A stretch of DNA of 64,000 bases from Coenobita brevimanus (GCA_032717465.1 CM064653.1:36093603-36157602); one strand, 5' to 3'; shown: positions 31,426-41,690, counted from the first letter of the stretch. The notes: generated from the letters alone by a model not told the origin. Numbers and translations are program-made.

Positions 31426-32600
31426 ATGTGGCTTACTTTAACACAACTCTCATTTCCTGTCAGATTCCCTTTATCCATCGTTCATTATAATTTTTTCTTG
31501 GCACACCAGAGCGACCCACTACGTTATGCACAAGACCCAACCTAACCCTTTCTTTCACTTCACCGGTCACAAACACACCAACTACTTTCCATTTGTTCCG
31601 TCAATTTACACAGTTGATTCCAAAATTCTACCTTTCTTTTCCACGCCTCGGACATCACACGGTGCATATACAGTAATCAAAACCACCACTGTGCAAACTG
31701 AAATGTGTGAGAGCAGGGAAAAAATAAAATAGATGACTCTCAGAATTAAACACAATGATGAAGGGAAGACTTTGATAACGCCCCCACAACACGCGATAAA
31801 GAGGCCAATGGAGTGGTGTAGGGTTATTTATGGACCAGTGTGTATATTATAGTTAATGTGAATAAAACCTGGAGTCTTTAATGTTCTATAGTTGATCTGT
31901 ATCGCCTCTGCACCCGGCTCAAAATTTCGGAAACCCCCCCCCCCTCCCCCTTCATTCTTGGGTGCGCCCCTGAATAACTTTGGCCTGTCAGGGAGGGAAT
32001 TTCGAAAGTGAATGGATATGTGACCTGTTTTTAAAGGGACCTTTGTTGATAGGACTTTTTTTTTTTTTTTTTTTTTTTCCCCCCAGGGTACCTTCAGTCT
32101 AGTGTTATGGTGGGAAAGAGGGTTTGGATGGTGATGGTGATAATGATAAAGGAGGAGGAGGAGGAGGAGAAGAAGAAGATTAAGATGATGATATGCCGTT
32201 CATTAAATTAAAATATCATGGCATAATCCTTATTTGTAAGTTACCCAGTACAATCAAACATTAAAATATATATGGATAAACATCGGATCTTTGGGTAGCA
32301 CTTTTTTTTTATAGATATATATATTTATTTTACAATGCGTATGATAAATATTTCTTGGGCTTTGTAATTGATATGAACCCCTAACCCTAGATGTACAGCC
32401 CTGGACAAAAATAATGATCCTCTTCACTGCGATAATAACGACACAGTGAGCGATGATTTCCGAAAGCCAGTGATACGATACTCGGAGCCTCATATGTTTC
32501 TCAGAATATTATGTGAGAGTTCCATACTTATTTGGCCAAAAAGTGGAACGATATTTATGACCGCGACTGTACGTATATTATTTTTTATCATACGTTTTAA
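31426..32600. other. Low-copy-looking sequence with T-run and (GGA)n
   Basis: Mostly unassigned. It includes a C-run at about 31938-31948, a T-run followed by a C-run at about 32058-32086, GGAGGAGGAGGAGGAGAAG near 32151-32175 and AT-rich sequence near 32300-32330. A 68-codon frame (31526-31732) has no recognised motif. Confidence 0.5.
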
Positions 32601-32605
<5 letters not shown>

Positions 32606-32637
<32 letters not shown>

Positions 32638-32750
32638 GTGGGGTAAATATTTAGAGAGAGACGAACCCGCGACCCAGGTGTGCACCAGGTATGAGGTACA
32701 CGGTGCGTTACCCATCAGACCACAGGTGACTGATCGACACCTGAGACCAT

Positions 32751-32788
<38 letters not shown>
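32606..32788 (-). mobile_element. tRNA-like SINE head flanked by (CT)n
   Basis: On the minus strand, TGTGGTCTGATGGGTAACGC (A-box like) is followed about 40 nt later by GTCGCGGGTTCGTCTCTC (B-box like), between about 32735 and 32650. (CT)n lies on both sides (32606-32634 and 32754-32788). In the element's orientation the B box runs almost straight into GA dinucleotides. A short tRNA-like unit bounded by the same dinucleotide on both sides is unusual. Confidence 0.68.
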
Positions 32789-32792
<4 letters not shown>

Positions 32793-34085
32793 TATCTCCT
32801 TCCCTCTTTCCTCCTCCCTGTCTCCTCTCCTTCCTCATTTCACTCTTCCCCTCTCCATCGCCTTCCTCCTTCTCCTCTTGCTTCTTCTGTCGTCCTCTGT
32901 TCCTGCTGTGTTCCTTCCTCTCTTTCCTCCCTATATCCCTCTTCGTTTATTCCTTCTCTCCTGCCGCAGTCTTTCTTTTCTCCTTGAATAGTACTCTTCC
33001 ATCCTCTAACCCTTCTTTTCTTCCTTCTTTACTTTTCCAGTGTCCTTCCTTCCTTCCCCCTTCCCTCCATCCCTCCCTTTATTCGTTCATTCATTCATTT
33101 ATTCATTCCGTACTTTCTTCCTTTCTTCTTTGGATCCTTCCTCCCTCCCTCCTTCCCCCCATTCCTTCTTTCCCATTTTTCTTCTTTCCTTTCCTCCTTG
33201 CATCCTTCCTTCCTTCCTCCATCCATCCTTCCTTTCCTACTTTCCTTTTCTTCCATCTCACTTCGTTCCCTCTCCCTTTCTTGCTTTATCACCTTTCGTA
33301 CCCAATCGTCTCCCTTCCTTTTCCTTTCCTCCTTTCCACCCTTGCTTCCATCCATCTTCCTTATCTCCTCCTTCCCTTCCTTTCTTCCCTGTTCGTTCGT
33401 TTCTTCCTTCCACCTTCTTTTCCTTACATCTCCCTGCCTCCCATTCATATTTTTCTTCCTCCCTCTTCTTTGCTCTTCCAACTCCCTTCGTTCTCTTCTT
33501 CCTGCCGTTCACCCTCCTTTTCATTCATTCCTCCAGTTCCTCTTCCTTTGTGTCCTTTCCTCTTCATTCCTCTCTTCCATCGTTCCGCCCCTCACATCGT
33601 CCTTCTCTCTCTTCCTTCCCTTCCTTCTTCCCTTCCAACCCGCTTCCTCCCTCCCTTCCTTCCTTCTCCCTCCCTTTCTCCACCCCTGCCTTCCTCCCTA
33701 CTTCGGATGGGCAGAGGAACAAACGCTTTCATACATATTTGATGAGCAAAGTGATTGGGTTTCAAGACAGGTACCCTCCCTTCACCCCCTTTCATCCTCC
33801 CTTCAATCTCCCTTCACCCCCTTCATCCCCCCTTGACTCCCCTTTTAACTTTCCCCCCTTGATCCTTCCATTACTCCCTTCAGTTTTCCTTTACCCTCCC
33901 TCCCTTCTCTCACTTCACTCTTCCCTCACCCTCCCTCTTGTTACTCTCCCTTCACCTCCCATCATTCTGTCTTCACCCTCACCCTTCTTTGACTTTCCTT
34001 CACCCTCCCTTCACCTTCGAACTCCCTGCACCCTTTTTCACCTCTCCCTCCTCATTTCATCCTCACTTGACCCAATCATCAATAG
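32789..34085. repeat. Polypyrimidine block
   Basis: CCTTCCTTCC-rich plus strand includes TTCATTCATTCATTTATTCATT near 33085-33107, and CCCTTCACCC-type units at 33780-34040. About 75 bp of normal composition interrupts it near 33700-33770. Long frames are compositional. Confidence 0.9.
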
Positions 34086-34221
34086 GACGACTGGCCATGA
34101 ACAACATAGAGCATACTGACGGTGGACTCTGCAAGGTGGCAAGAATTCTTAACACTTTCTTTTGCATCCACCTGTATTAATGAACCGTGCAGTTTCTCCT
34201 GATTATTTAGAAGAGGGTGAC

Positions 34222-34431
34222 ACTCCTTTTCCTCTTACTTGGCCTAAAATTGCCCTCCCTCCGTCTTGAATGCTGAGGTGTAACAATAAATTAACACTAG
34301 AAAATGATGCTAGTCATGAAGAACTGAGATGGAAAGATTGTAGAACCGTATCATTGTCTCCTGCCACATAGCAACGTGAAATAAGTTGCAAAAAGACGAA
34401 TATTTGGGTCGAGTTAATGCTAAAGAACTAT
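34222..34431 (-). mobile_element. MITE-like family B, copy 2
   Basis: This is an inverted copy of the 4.49-4.69 kb element. Its plus strand starts CTCCTTTTCCTCTTACTTGG followed by CCTAAAATTGCC, and ends GACGAATATTTGGGTCGAGT followed by TAATGCTAAAGAA. The middle has ATGATGCTAGTCATGAAG and CACATAGCAACGTGAAATAA. Divergence is moderate, with terminal inverted repeats still visible. Confidence 0.8.
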
Positions 34432-34459
34432 AGTAATATTATGGGTAGCGAGAGAGATG

Positions 34460-35320
34460 TAAGGCTTGCAATCGGTAACCTTAAGAAATAAATCACCCGG
34501 GCGAGACAGAATACCTCCATAAGCGTCAAAGGGAATAAGCAACAACAAATTATCAAAAACTTTTCTGAAATTATCAACATATTATTAAGAAGTAACATAG
34601 AGCCAGGCGAATGGTTGGTAGCGGACGATACGCTGGTAGTGGAAAAAAGGTAAAAAATCCCTACATGAAATTGCCGTCCAGCTGCCTTGATATCTTTGGT
34701 CCTCAGGTTGTTGGAATTACCATCACAGACAATTTTATCAGTCGCTAAGAAACAAAGATGACAACGTAGACTTCAGAACAATCGCTATTTCTTTAAGAGT
34801 CTCCTGGATTATCTAAAGTATACCGCATGACCAGACTATATTGATGTATTCTACTTCAGATTCCTAAAAAGCGTCCGATAAAGTTCCCGTTCAAAGACTC
34901 CTACAGAAACTAAAGGTGCATGGTTGTTGTGGCAGTGAACTGAGATGGATTAGTACTGGTTTATGGGATGTAAAGTCATAAAAATGGAACAAAATAAAAC
35001 TGGAAGGATATTACAGGCGGAGTGTTGCAGGGCTCAGTGTTGGATTATTTTTTTTTAGGTTACATGTATGATATTGAAAGTATATATGTATAAAAATGAC
35101 GAAGTACTGTGTTGTAAAATATATAGGTTTGCTGATGATACTCTTGATTATGGTAATAGTGTTGACATATATTTACAAAACCATGTGATATCAGAGAGTT
35201 CTTCATACACTGTTTATTTGGCCCTAGACATAGTAAATGGAGTTGAGTACGGTACTAGTATATGCAAAGTGATTAACATTGACAGGAAATAAATAAATAA
35301 AATATCCAATGAACTGATTA
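34460..35320 (+). mobile_element. Decayed CR1/Jockey-like reverse transcriptase
   Basis: The conserved order can be read across frameshifts on the plus strand. KSPGRD is at 34490-34507. NCRPAALISLVLRLLE starts at 34669 (family form NYRPxxLTSV). KVPVQRLLQKLK follows at about 34880-34915, then GSELRWI. GVLQGSVLD is at 35019-35045 (family form GVPQGSVLG) and FADDT at 35128-35142. All three frames are needed and stops are frequent, so the copy is dead. Endonuclease and 3' end are not identified. It is a different LINE lineage from those at 9.2 kb and 15.3 kb. The last part is open as a 74-codon frame, 35068-35292. Confidence 0.8.
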
Positions 35321-35574
35321 TGTGAACCACGAAAAATCAAGAAATATAATAAGAAACTATTTTAGAGGATGCAAACAGTATACAAAGACTGCTAAGGACG
35401 CCGCCACACCAAGGCCCAAACCAGACCTATTCTGACGCGAACTCTCCGATCATGTACGTTAGGAATAATGTTGGAATAAGAAAACCTGGTATAAGATGAG
35501 GAAAAAAAGAAATATGGGTGAGCTCGAAAGGGTATAATATTAAAATCATGAAATAACCCGTATGATGAAAGTGT
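35321..35574. other. Unassigned sequence downstream of the reverse transcriptase
   Basis: Balanced composition; it may be the 3' part of the LINE, but no motif is recognisable. Confidence 0.4.
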
Positions 35575-36478
35575 AGAATGTCTCAGTTCCTCCTCTTTCG
35601 TCTCCTTTTTCCTCCTTCCCTCTCCTCTTCCCCCTTTCCTCGCCTTCTTCCTTTTCCCTTCCCTTCGTAGGTTTTCCTTTCGTTCGTCGTTTTTCTTTCC
35701 CTTCTTTCAATTTCTTCTCCATGCTCTTCTCCCCCTCTTTTTCCTCTTTCTTTCCCTTCCTCTCATTTCCTTCTTTCTCTTTCATTTCCTTCCTCTTCTT
35801 CCATCTTTTTTTTTTCCTTCCCTTCTCTCTCATTCCTTCCCTGCTTCTCCTTTCCTTCTCTTTTTCATTACATTCCTTCCTCCTTTTTTTTTTCTCTCCC
35901 TTCTTCCCCTTTCTTTCCCTTCTTCCCCATTCCTTCTCTTCTCCCTGTTTCCTCCCTCTCTCCTTTTTTCCTACCCTTTCCCTTTTCCTCATTTCTTTCC
36001 TCCTTCCTCCGTAATTCACTTCCCGACTTCCTCGTTTCCTTCTTCCTCTTCACTTCCTTCTTCTTTCCTCACTTTTTTTTCCTTCATATCCTTTTTCCAT
36101 CTCTTCTCCCTCATTTCTTCCCTTCTCCCCTCATACTTTCCTTCTGGTCTTCCTCGATAATTCCCTTCTTTCCTCACTTTTTCATCTCCACTTAATCTTC
36201 CTCTTCCCTCATCTTCTTCCTCTTTCCAGCCTTTTTGCTTCCTCCCCTTCTTCCCCCTCCCTTCCCTTCTTTCTCTTCTCCTCCTCATTCTTTCTTTTTC
36301 CTCATCTCTTTTCTGTTCTCTTCTTCCCCTTTCATTCGATTCTTCTTTTTTTTTCCTTCACATTCTTTCTTCATCAACTACTTCCTCTTCCCTCTATTTC
36401 TTCTCGTCCCTTTATTTCTCATTCTTTCTCTTCTTCATTTCCTTCCCCATATTTCTTGTCGCCTTCCTCCCATATAGT
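35575..36478. repeat. Polypyrimidine block
   Basis: T/C-rich with CTTCCTTC and TTTTCTTTCC motifs. Frames of 157 codons (minus, Glu/Lys/Arg) and 97 codons (plus, Phe/Ser/Leu) are compositional. Confidence 0.9.
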
Positions 36479-36499
36479 TTCTACGTAACCCCCTCCCCC

Positions 36500-36500
36500 C

Positions 36501-36566
<66 letters not shown>
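36500..36566. repeat. (TCTG)n(CT)n microsatellite
   Basis: TCTG tetranucleotides (about 36501-36538) run directly into CT dinucleotides. The mirror arrangement (GA into GACA) occurs at 46.1 kb. Confidence 0.98.
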
Positions 36567-36569
<3 letters not shown>

Positions 36570-36694
36570 GTACCTCATGACCCTGGGCTGACCTTCCTTC
36601 TCCCCGTGACTAGGGAGAGAGAGAGAGAGAGGGGTCAGGCACGTGGAGCTCCAAGGCAGTAAGTTACCTATGCCAAGGAGATTATGTGTTTGGT

Positions 36695-36729
<35 letters not shown>

Positions 36730-36850
36730 TTTGTTACCACTATTATGAAAAATTATAGGATGGAATTGAACCGGATTTGGATTAATGACTTAGGACCATC
36801 AGACAAGCGATTAAGTTTAGGGCACAAAGAATCAAAACCAAAGTCGTCAT

Positions 36851-36890
<40 letters not shown>
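36567..36890. repeat. Short unique sequence with (GT)n and (GA)n
   Basis: (GT)n lies at about 36698-36725 and (GA)n at about 36852-36886. The remainder is unassigned. Confidence 0.85.
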
Positions 36891-36929
36891 CTTCCACCAG
36901 ATTAGACAAGGATTAGGGAGTATCAGACG

Positions 36930-37200
36930 AGGAGGTAATTAAATTTTGGTCAGGAAAGGTCAAAGTTCAATGTCAAGACCATAACAGACCTAAAGAGACC
37001 TAATTTATGCATATCTCCCTAATGAAACACGAGAGACATGGGACCAGGGGCAGAAAGGTCCTCACAGAAAGACCTTTTTTTTTTTTTTTCGTAATGTGGT
37101 CCTGAACTTATGGCAAGGGGTTAATGAGGTCAAGGTGAAAGCTGACCTAACTTGATCTCGAGCTTTGCATCTTTGGCGGAGGTATGTGCTCTCTGAAGGC
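36930..37200 (+). mobile_element. Dispersed repeat C, copy with DR1-like motif
   Basis: It ends with TTTGGCGGAGGTATGTGCTC and TCTGAAGGC, the same end as the copies at 23.1 kb and 48.46 kb. It contains AGGTCA A AGTTCA (36957-36969), a direct repeat with one-base spacing of the nuclear-receptor half-site type, and several further GGTC motifs. A T-run lies at about 37075-37090. The other end is uncertain. Confidence 0.6.
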
Positions 37201-37306
37201 TATTATTATTATTATTATTAATATTATTATTTATTATTATTATTATTATTATTACTATTATTATTATTATTACTATTATTATTATTATTATTACAATTAT
37301 TATTAT
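37200..37306. repeat. (ATT)n microsatellite
   Basis: ATT triplets with ACT and AAT interruptions directly follow the end of repeat C. Confidence 0.97.
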
Positions 37307-37523
37307 TATCATCGTCATGGTTATTGTTATCATCGTTATCCCTCTTTACTGCAACTATAGCTGTCCGTGTGAGGTTCCCAGTAGCATCGATCCTTTTCTT
37401 CAGAGGCGAGAGAACAATACCTATAACTGGTCTTTCCCTCTTGCTGACAAAGTACGAGTGGTGAAGTGGGGTCTGAGAGGGATGATTGTGAAGGGTGAAA
37501 TGTTTAAATTGTTAGGTTTTGTG

Positions 37524-37526
<3 letters not shown>
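37307..37526. other. Unassigned short sequence
   Basis: Balanced composition; a 99-codon frame enters the (GT)n(GA)n and is not convincing. Confidence 0.5.

Positions 37527-37609
<83 letters not shown>
37527..37609. repeat. (GT)n(GA)n compound microsatellite
   Basis: GT (about 37527-37564) changes directly to GA (about 37565-37609). Confidence 0.98.
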
Positions 37610-37610
<1 letters not shown>

Positions 37611-37637
37611 ATATGAAAGGACATACTACCAACCCCT

Positions 37638-37715
37638 CACCTTAAATGTCTGCCGTGGTATGGGTTTCGATCCCTTGACCCGGAGCACACGCAGTCACCG
37701 AGTCCCCCCCCCCCC
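37638..37715 (-). mobile_element. Possible tRNA-like SINE head
   Basis: On the minus strand, GACTCGGTGACTGCGTGTGC is followed by GTCAAGGGATCGAAACCCAT, a B-box-like and T-arm-like element. The A-box side is disrupted by a C-run (G-run on this strand). Confidence 0.4.
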
Positions 37716-38135
37716 ATCCGTCCACTCGCATACCGATACAAGTACGGTAAATGGAGAGGAAAATATACGCTCCTATACATACATACATACGCACTGAGGC
37801 ACACGCAGCATCGGAGTAGTTTTGATCTCCGCGGACTTGGGAGTGGAAGAAAAGATCAGGAGGAGACGAGGAAGCAAGGAAGGAAGAAATGAGGAGGGAA
37901 GGAAGGATGAGAAAAAGAAAATGGAAGGAAGGACGAAAGGAGGGAAATAAGTAGTGAAGGAAGGAAGAAAGGGGGGAAGGAAGAAAGAAAGCAGGGAAAT
38001 AAGGAGGGAAGGAAGGAAGAAAGCAGGGAAATAAGGAGGGAAGGAAAGAAGGTGAGAAATAAGGAGGGGAGGAAGGAAGAAAGGAGGGAAGGGATGATGA
38101 GAAATAAAAAAGGGAAGTAAGAAGGGCAGGAAGGA
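37716..38135. repeat. (ACAT)n and polypurine tandem units
   Basis: TACATACATACATAC lies near 37775. From 37855, GAGGGAAGGAAGGAAGAAAG and AAATAAGGAGGGAAGG-type units repeat with a period near 32 bp. Confidence 0.85.
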
Positions 38136-38525
38136 TGAGAAATAAAAATCAGTCTGAGCAAATTAACTTATCTTCAGGTGGGAAAAGGTACAAACAACAC
38201 AGATGCAGGAACCTAAGGGCCTCAGGGGCTCTGTTTAAGTCGATAAAGTCTGCGGGCGTGAATCAGAAACACTGGGGTCTTGTTGTGGGGCTTCGCTTAA
38301 GTCACAGAAGTCTATGGGATTTAAACACATCCTTTCCAAAAAAATAAAAGTGAGTGACAGTGACAGGGCCGTTGTTCGAGATGCTTCCGCTTCTAAAAAA
38401 AGGGTGGTGATGATGGTGTTGATGATGATGATGATGAAGGAAAAAGGGAGAAGGAAGGGAGAGTAAAGTGCTGAGAGATTAAAACGACGTTATGGTACAG
38501 GATCTTACAAAGAATATACAGAGGT
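38136..38525. other. Unassigned sequence with small duplication
   Basis: GGCTCTGTTTAAGTC and GGGCTTCGCTTAAGTCAC occur about 60 bp apart, each followed by a TC(T)GCGGG or TCTATGGG. (GAT)n lies near 38420-38438. No gene is visible. Confidence 0.5.
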
Positions 38526-38882
38526 CTTAATGAAGGTCGTATCGGTCATGTAAGGGTCATACAGGGGTCATGCAGGTCACATATAAGTTGTACAGAGGTC
38601 ACACAGAGATCATGACTTATAGAGGTCACAGAGGGGTCATAGTCACAAATAGGTCTTATAGAGGTCACAGAGAGGTCTTACAGAGGGTAGAGAGGTCATA
38701 TAGAAGTCAGAGATGTCATGCAGAGGTCACAAAGAGGTCATACAAGGGTCACAGTAAGGTATACAGAGGTCACAAAGATCATACAGGGGTTAGGTCATAC
38801 AGAGGTCAGAGAGAGGTCATACAGGGGTCACAGAGAGGTCATACACAGGTCATGTAGAGGTTACGTAGAGGTCATTCGAAGG
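38526..38882 (+). repeat. 11-bp AGGTCA minisatellite
   Basis: About 350 bp is built on AGGTCAYACAG and AGGTCACAGAG, a unit of 11 bp with indels. At 38792-38819 three AGGTCA hexamers are separated by exactly five bases (TACAG, then GAGAG). Similar AGGTCA/GGGTCA pairs recur near 38820-38850. AGGTCA is the canonical nuclear-receptor half-site, and five-base spacing is the DR5 arrangement. Whether anything binds is unknown. A 95-codon frame here is repeat-derived. Confidence 0.85.
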
Positions 38883-38924
38883 TACAGCAGTCACCAGTTT
38901 CACGAGGGCAAAGCAAGGTGTTAT

Positions 38925-39400
38925 GGAGGAGAAGGCAGCGGGGTCGAGATATGGGGTGAGGGGTGAGGGGAAGTGGTAGAGATGGAGAGGGAGGAGGAGG
39001 TAGGAAGAGATAGTGGGAAGGGAAGGCAGGGGGAAGGGGAGGTGAATGGGGTTGAGGCAGGAGGAAGGGGAGGTGTATGGGAGGAGATGGGGGGAAGGGG
39101 AAATGAAGGGGGTCGAAATAGAGGCGGGACAGAAGGCAGAGGGAAAGGAGGGGAGATAGGGGGGTGGAGATGCAAGGGAAAGGAAGGGAAATAGGAGGGT
39201 GGGGATGCAGGGGGAAGGGGGAGAGATAGGGGGGTGATGAGGCAGGGAGAAGGAAGGGAGGTGTAAGGTTTCGAGTTGGAGGGGGAACGGGGGAAGGGCA
39301 AGGGAGGGAGGGAGGTATAGAGGGATCGAGTAGAGGGTTGGAGGAGGGGAGAGGGAGAGGAGATACAGAGGATAGAATTGGGGTGGGAGGGGAGGGGGCG
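38925..39400. repeat. Polypurine minisatellite
   Basis: GGGGTGGAGATGCAGGGGGAAG-like units of irregular length recur; the plus strand is G-dominated. Frames are compositional. Confidence 0.85.
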
Positions 39401-39861
39401 CTGTGATGGAGGTATTCTGTTGTGAAGAGTTATTGGTCCTGAGTAGAGCGGGCGCTGGAAAGGGGCTGGAATGGGATGCTGGAAGAGAAACTGGAAAAGT
39501 TATTGAAGGGGGGAGTACTCAAATGGCTCCTGGAGAAGATAAAGTTGTTGGAAGGGATGAGAAAAAAAAAATGTTGGAAATAAGACATGGAAGATGTCAA
39601 AGATTTTTTTTTTTTTTTTTTTTAAGGTGTGCTGAAATGGTTGCTGGTGAAGATGGAGGGATTGTGAGGGACTGAAAAAAAGAGAGAAAGAAAGAAAAAG
39701 GAACAGCAGCTGGAAATGGAAGACGTGCTGGAAGAGAAATAGGAAAGGGTACTACAAGGACGACTCCTAAAATGCTTCCGGGAAAATTGAAAAAAATGAA
39801 AAATAAAAGTTATTGTAAAGGATTAGAAAAGGAGACGGTTTTAATAGATATGGAAGGCGTG
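39401..39861. repeat. Degenerate TGGAAG-type repeat domain, first part
   Basis: Motifs such as GCTGGAAAGGGGCTGGAATG, GGAAGAGAAACTGGAAAAG and TATTGAAGG recur at irregular spacing. A T-run lies at about 39605-39623. This is the edge of a diffuse tandem domain reaching 43.1 kb. Confidence 0.65.
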
Positions 39862-40078
39862 TTATCCGATTCGGCCTGAGTATTTTATTTGTATTTTATT
39901 CTTGCTGCTGCCGGACGATTTTTTCTCAGCTTAGGAGGGTACCCTGGTCGAGGGGTTGATGATGGCAGTATCTATCTAGTCTAGTCCAGTTCAAGATCTG
40001 TTTCCTGAGCCTAAGAAAAGTAATCGGGAAGTATAATAATAATAATAATAATAATAGGTCATCGGATTGAAGTGATTA
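39862..40078. mobile_element. MITE-like family A with internal (AAT)n expansion
   Basis: The left arm has TTATTCTTGCTGCTGCCGGA, CGATTTTTTCTCAGCTTAGG and GGTCGAGGGGTTGATG. The right arm has TGAGCCTAAGAAAAGTAATC and GGGAAG, then an ATA/AAT triplet run (about 40034-40056) and GGTCATCGGATTGAAGTG. The triplet run sits where the family has AAGAATAAAATATG, so it seems to have grown inside the right arm. Confidence 0.78.
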
Positions 40079-40373
40079 TAGACTTTGGAAATACTGCAGG
40101 AAGGAGAAGTAACAGTGCTGGAAAAGACGAGGTGAAAGAAGGGGTGAAAAATGTAAGACTAATAATAGGTATGAAAGGTATCCTGGATGAGAAGGAAAGA
40201 ATATTGAATGGAGGAGTACGAAGAAATAAGATGTTCCGTGGAAAGGCTAAGGAGCTGGAAGAGATAAAGATAAACAGCTGGAGACAGATATTGAAGAAGT
40301 ATTGAAGGAGAAGCTGCAGATGTTATTGGAGGGAAGAGCACCTCTCATAATTGCGACAACTCTATTTTTCTGT
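40079..40373. repeat. Degenerate TGGAAG-type repeat domain, middle part
   Basis: GCTGGAAAAGACGAGG, GGAGTACGAAGAAATAAG and AGCTGGAAGAGATAAAG-type motifs resemble those before and after. No frame is conserved. Confidence 0.55.
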
Positions 40374-40535
40374 GCCACCTAATGACAGACGGTTTTATTT
40401 AACTGAGTGAGAGTGAAGCGAGCCTGGAAGTGTTATTATTGTCACCATTAACCCTCTCACGATCAGGACAGCTCTTATATTCTATTCCAGACGATTTTAT
40501 TCAGCTGAGAGTGTGTCGTGGAAGCCCAAATGTTA
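40374..40535. mobile_element. MITE-like family A, two left-type cores
   Basis: ATGACAGACGGTTTTATTTA with ACTGAGTGAGAGTG is followed by CACCATTAACCCTCTCACGA and then TTCCAGACGATTTTATTCAG with CTGAGAGTGTGTCG. Both cores point the same way, so this may be two partial elements joined at a terminus and not one fold-back. Confidence 0.72.
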
Positions 40536-40689
40536 AAATGATGAAAGAAAAAAATGCTGTACTGGAGGGGATGGAAAAAAAAGACGCCAGGAAATAGGTA
40601 TGGAAAATATTTGGAGGTAAACTGAGAAGGTTATTGGAAGGGGCACTAAAAATACAGAGTTCCTTCACTGGATATGCTGGTGGTGGGGG

Positions 40690-40990
40690 AACTGGAAGGG
40701 ATGGAAGGTTATGGAATGGAGTATGGAAGAGATGGAAGGTTATGGAATGGAGTATGGAAGAGATGGAAGGTTATGGAATGGAGTATGGAAGAGATGGAAG
40801 GTTATGGAATGGAGTATGGAAGAGATGGAAGGTTATGGAATGGAGTATGGAACAGATGGAAGGTTATGGAATGGAGTATGGAAGAGATGGAAGGTTATGG
40901 AATGGAGTATGGAACAGATGGAAGGTTATGGAATGGAGTATGGAACAGATGGAAGATTATGAAATGCAGGATGGAATAGATGGAAGGTTG
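40690..40990 (+). repeat. 31-bp tandem array
   Basis: The unit is GATGGAAGGTTATGGAATGG plus AGTATGGAAGA, 31 bp, in about nine nearly identical copies, with AACAGATGG variants in the later ones and decay after 40950. Because 31 is not divisible by three, the array reads open in all three forward frames as the same 31-residue cycle (for example WNGVWKRWKVMEW). This is a mathematical consequence and not evidence of coding. Confidence 0.96.
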
Positions 40991-41016
40991 TGGAGTGTAG
41001 ATACAATGGATGGATG

Positions 41017-41063
41017 GTTATATACCTAAAGTTAGATGAGAGGTAAGGTTATGGAATGAAGGC

Positions 41064-41107
<44 letters not shown>

Positions 41108-41165
41108 ATACCTAAAGTTAGATGAGAGGTAAGGTTATGGAATGAAGGCTGGAGAGAGAGAGAGA
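41017..41165. repeat. Exact 86-bp tandem duplication carrying (GA)n
   Basis: TATATACCTAAAGTTAGATG, AGAGGTAAGGTTATGGAATG and AAGGCTGGAGAGAG occur twice, 86 bp apart, without differences. The GA run between them (about 41067-41104) is long after the first copy and short after the second. The duplication is recent. Confidence 0.92.
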
Positions 41166-41633
41166 TTAGTAAAAAGGATTCCATGAACTGAAGGTGAATT
41201 GGAAGGGTTGAAAAATGTGGTTAGAGAGAGGTATGGATGGGATCGTGTAAGAGGAACTGGATATGTTACTTAAGGTGAAAAGTAAATTGTGTTCTTGGGC
41301 AAGATGGGAAGCAACTTGAAGGTAGGATAAAGGGAAGATGAAGCGAGGGTGAGGGAAGGGTGAGAGGAGAATGAAGGGAAGGTGAAAGGAGAATGAAGCG
41401 AGGGCGAAAGGAAGATGAAGAGTGAGTGAAAGGAAGGTATATAGGCAAAGGGAGAAAGCGAGGATGGGAAGGGGTAAGGAAGATTTTGGCAGCTGGATTT
41501 TCGGAAGACAGCGGGATAAAGGTATGGAGGGGATTGTGTGAGGAAAGGTGATTGAATGGAGGGGTAAAGAGGATCCCTGGATTTGGTAGGATGATGGTGC
41601 AGTTGAAGAGATGATAAAAGATGCCTGGAAAGA

Positions 41634-41636
<3 letters not shown>
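41166..41636. repeat. Purine-rich degenerate repeats
   Basis: GGTGAAAGGAGAATGAAGCG-like units of about 20 bp recur at 41320-41440; the rest is diffuse TGGAAG-type sequence. Confidence 0.6.

Positions 41637-41690
<54 letters not shown>

Noticed and set aside
40690..40990. Repeat-protein gene (31-residue repeats)
   Set aside because: All three frames give the same cycle because the DNA unit is 31 bp; no start context, splice site or conservation between frames.
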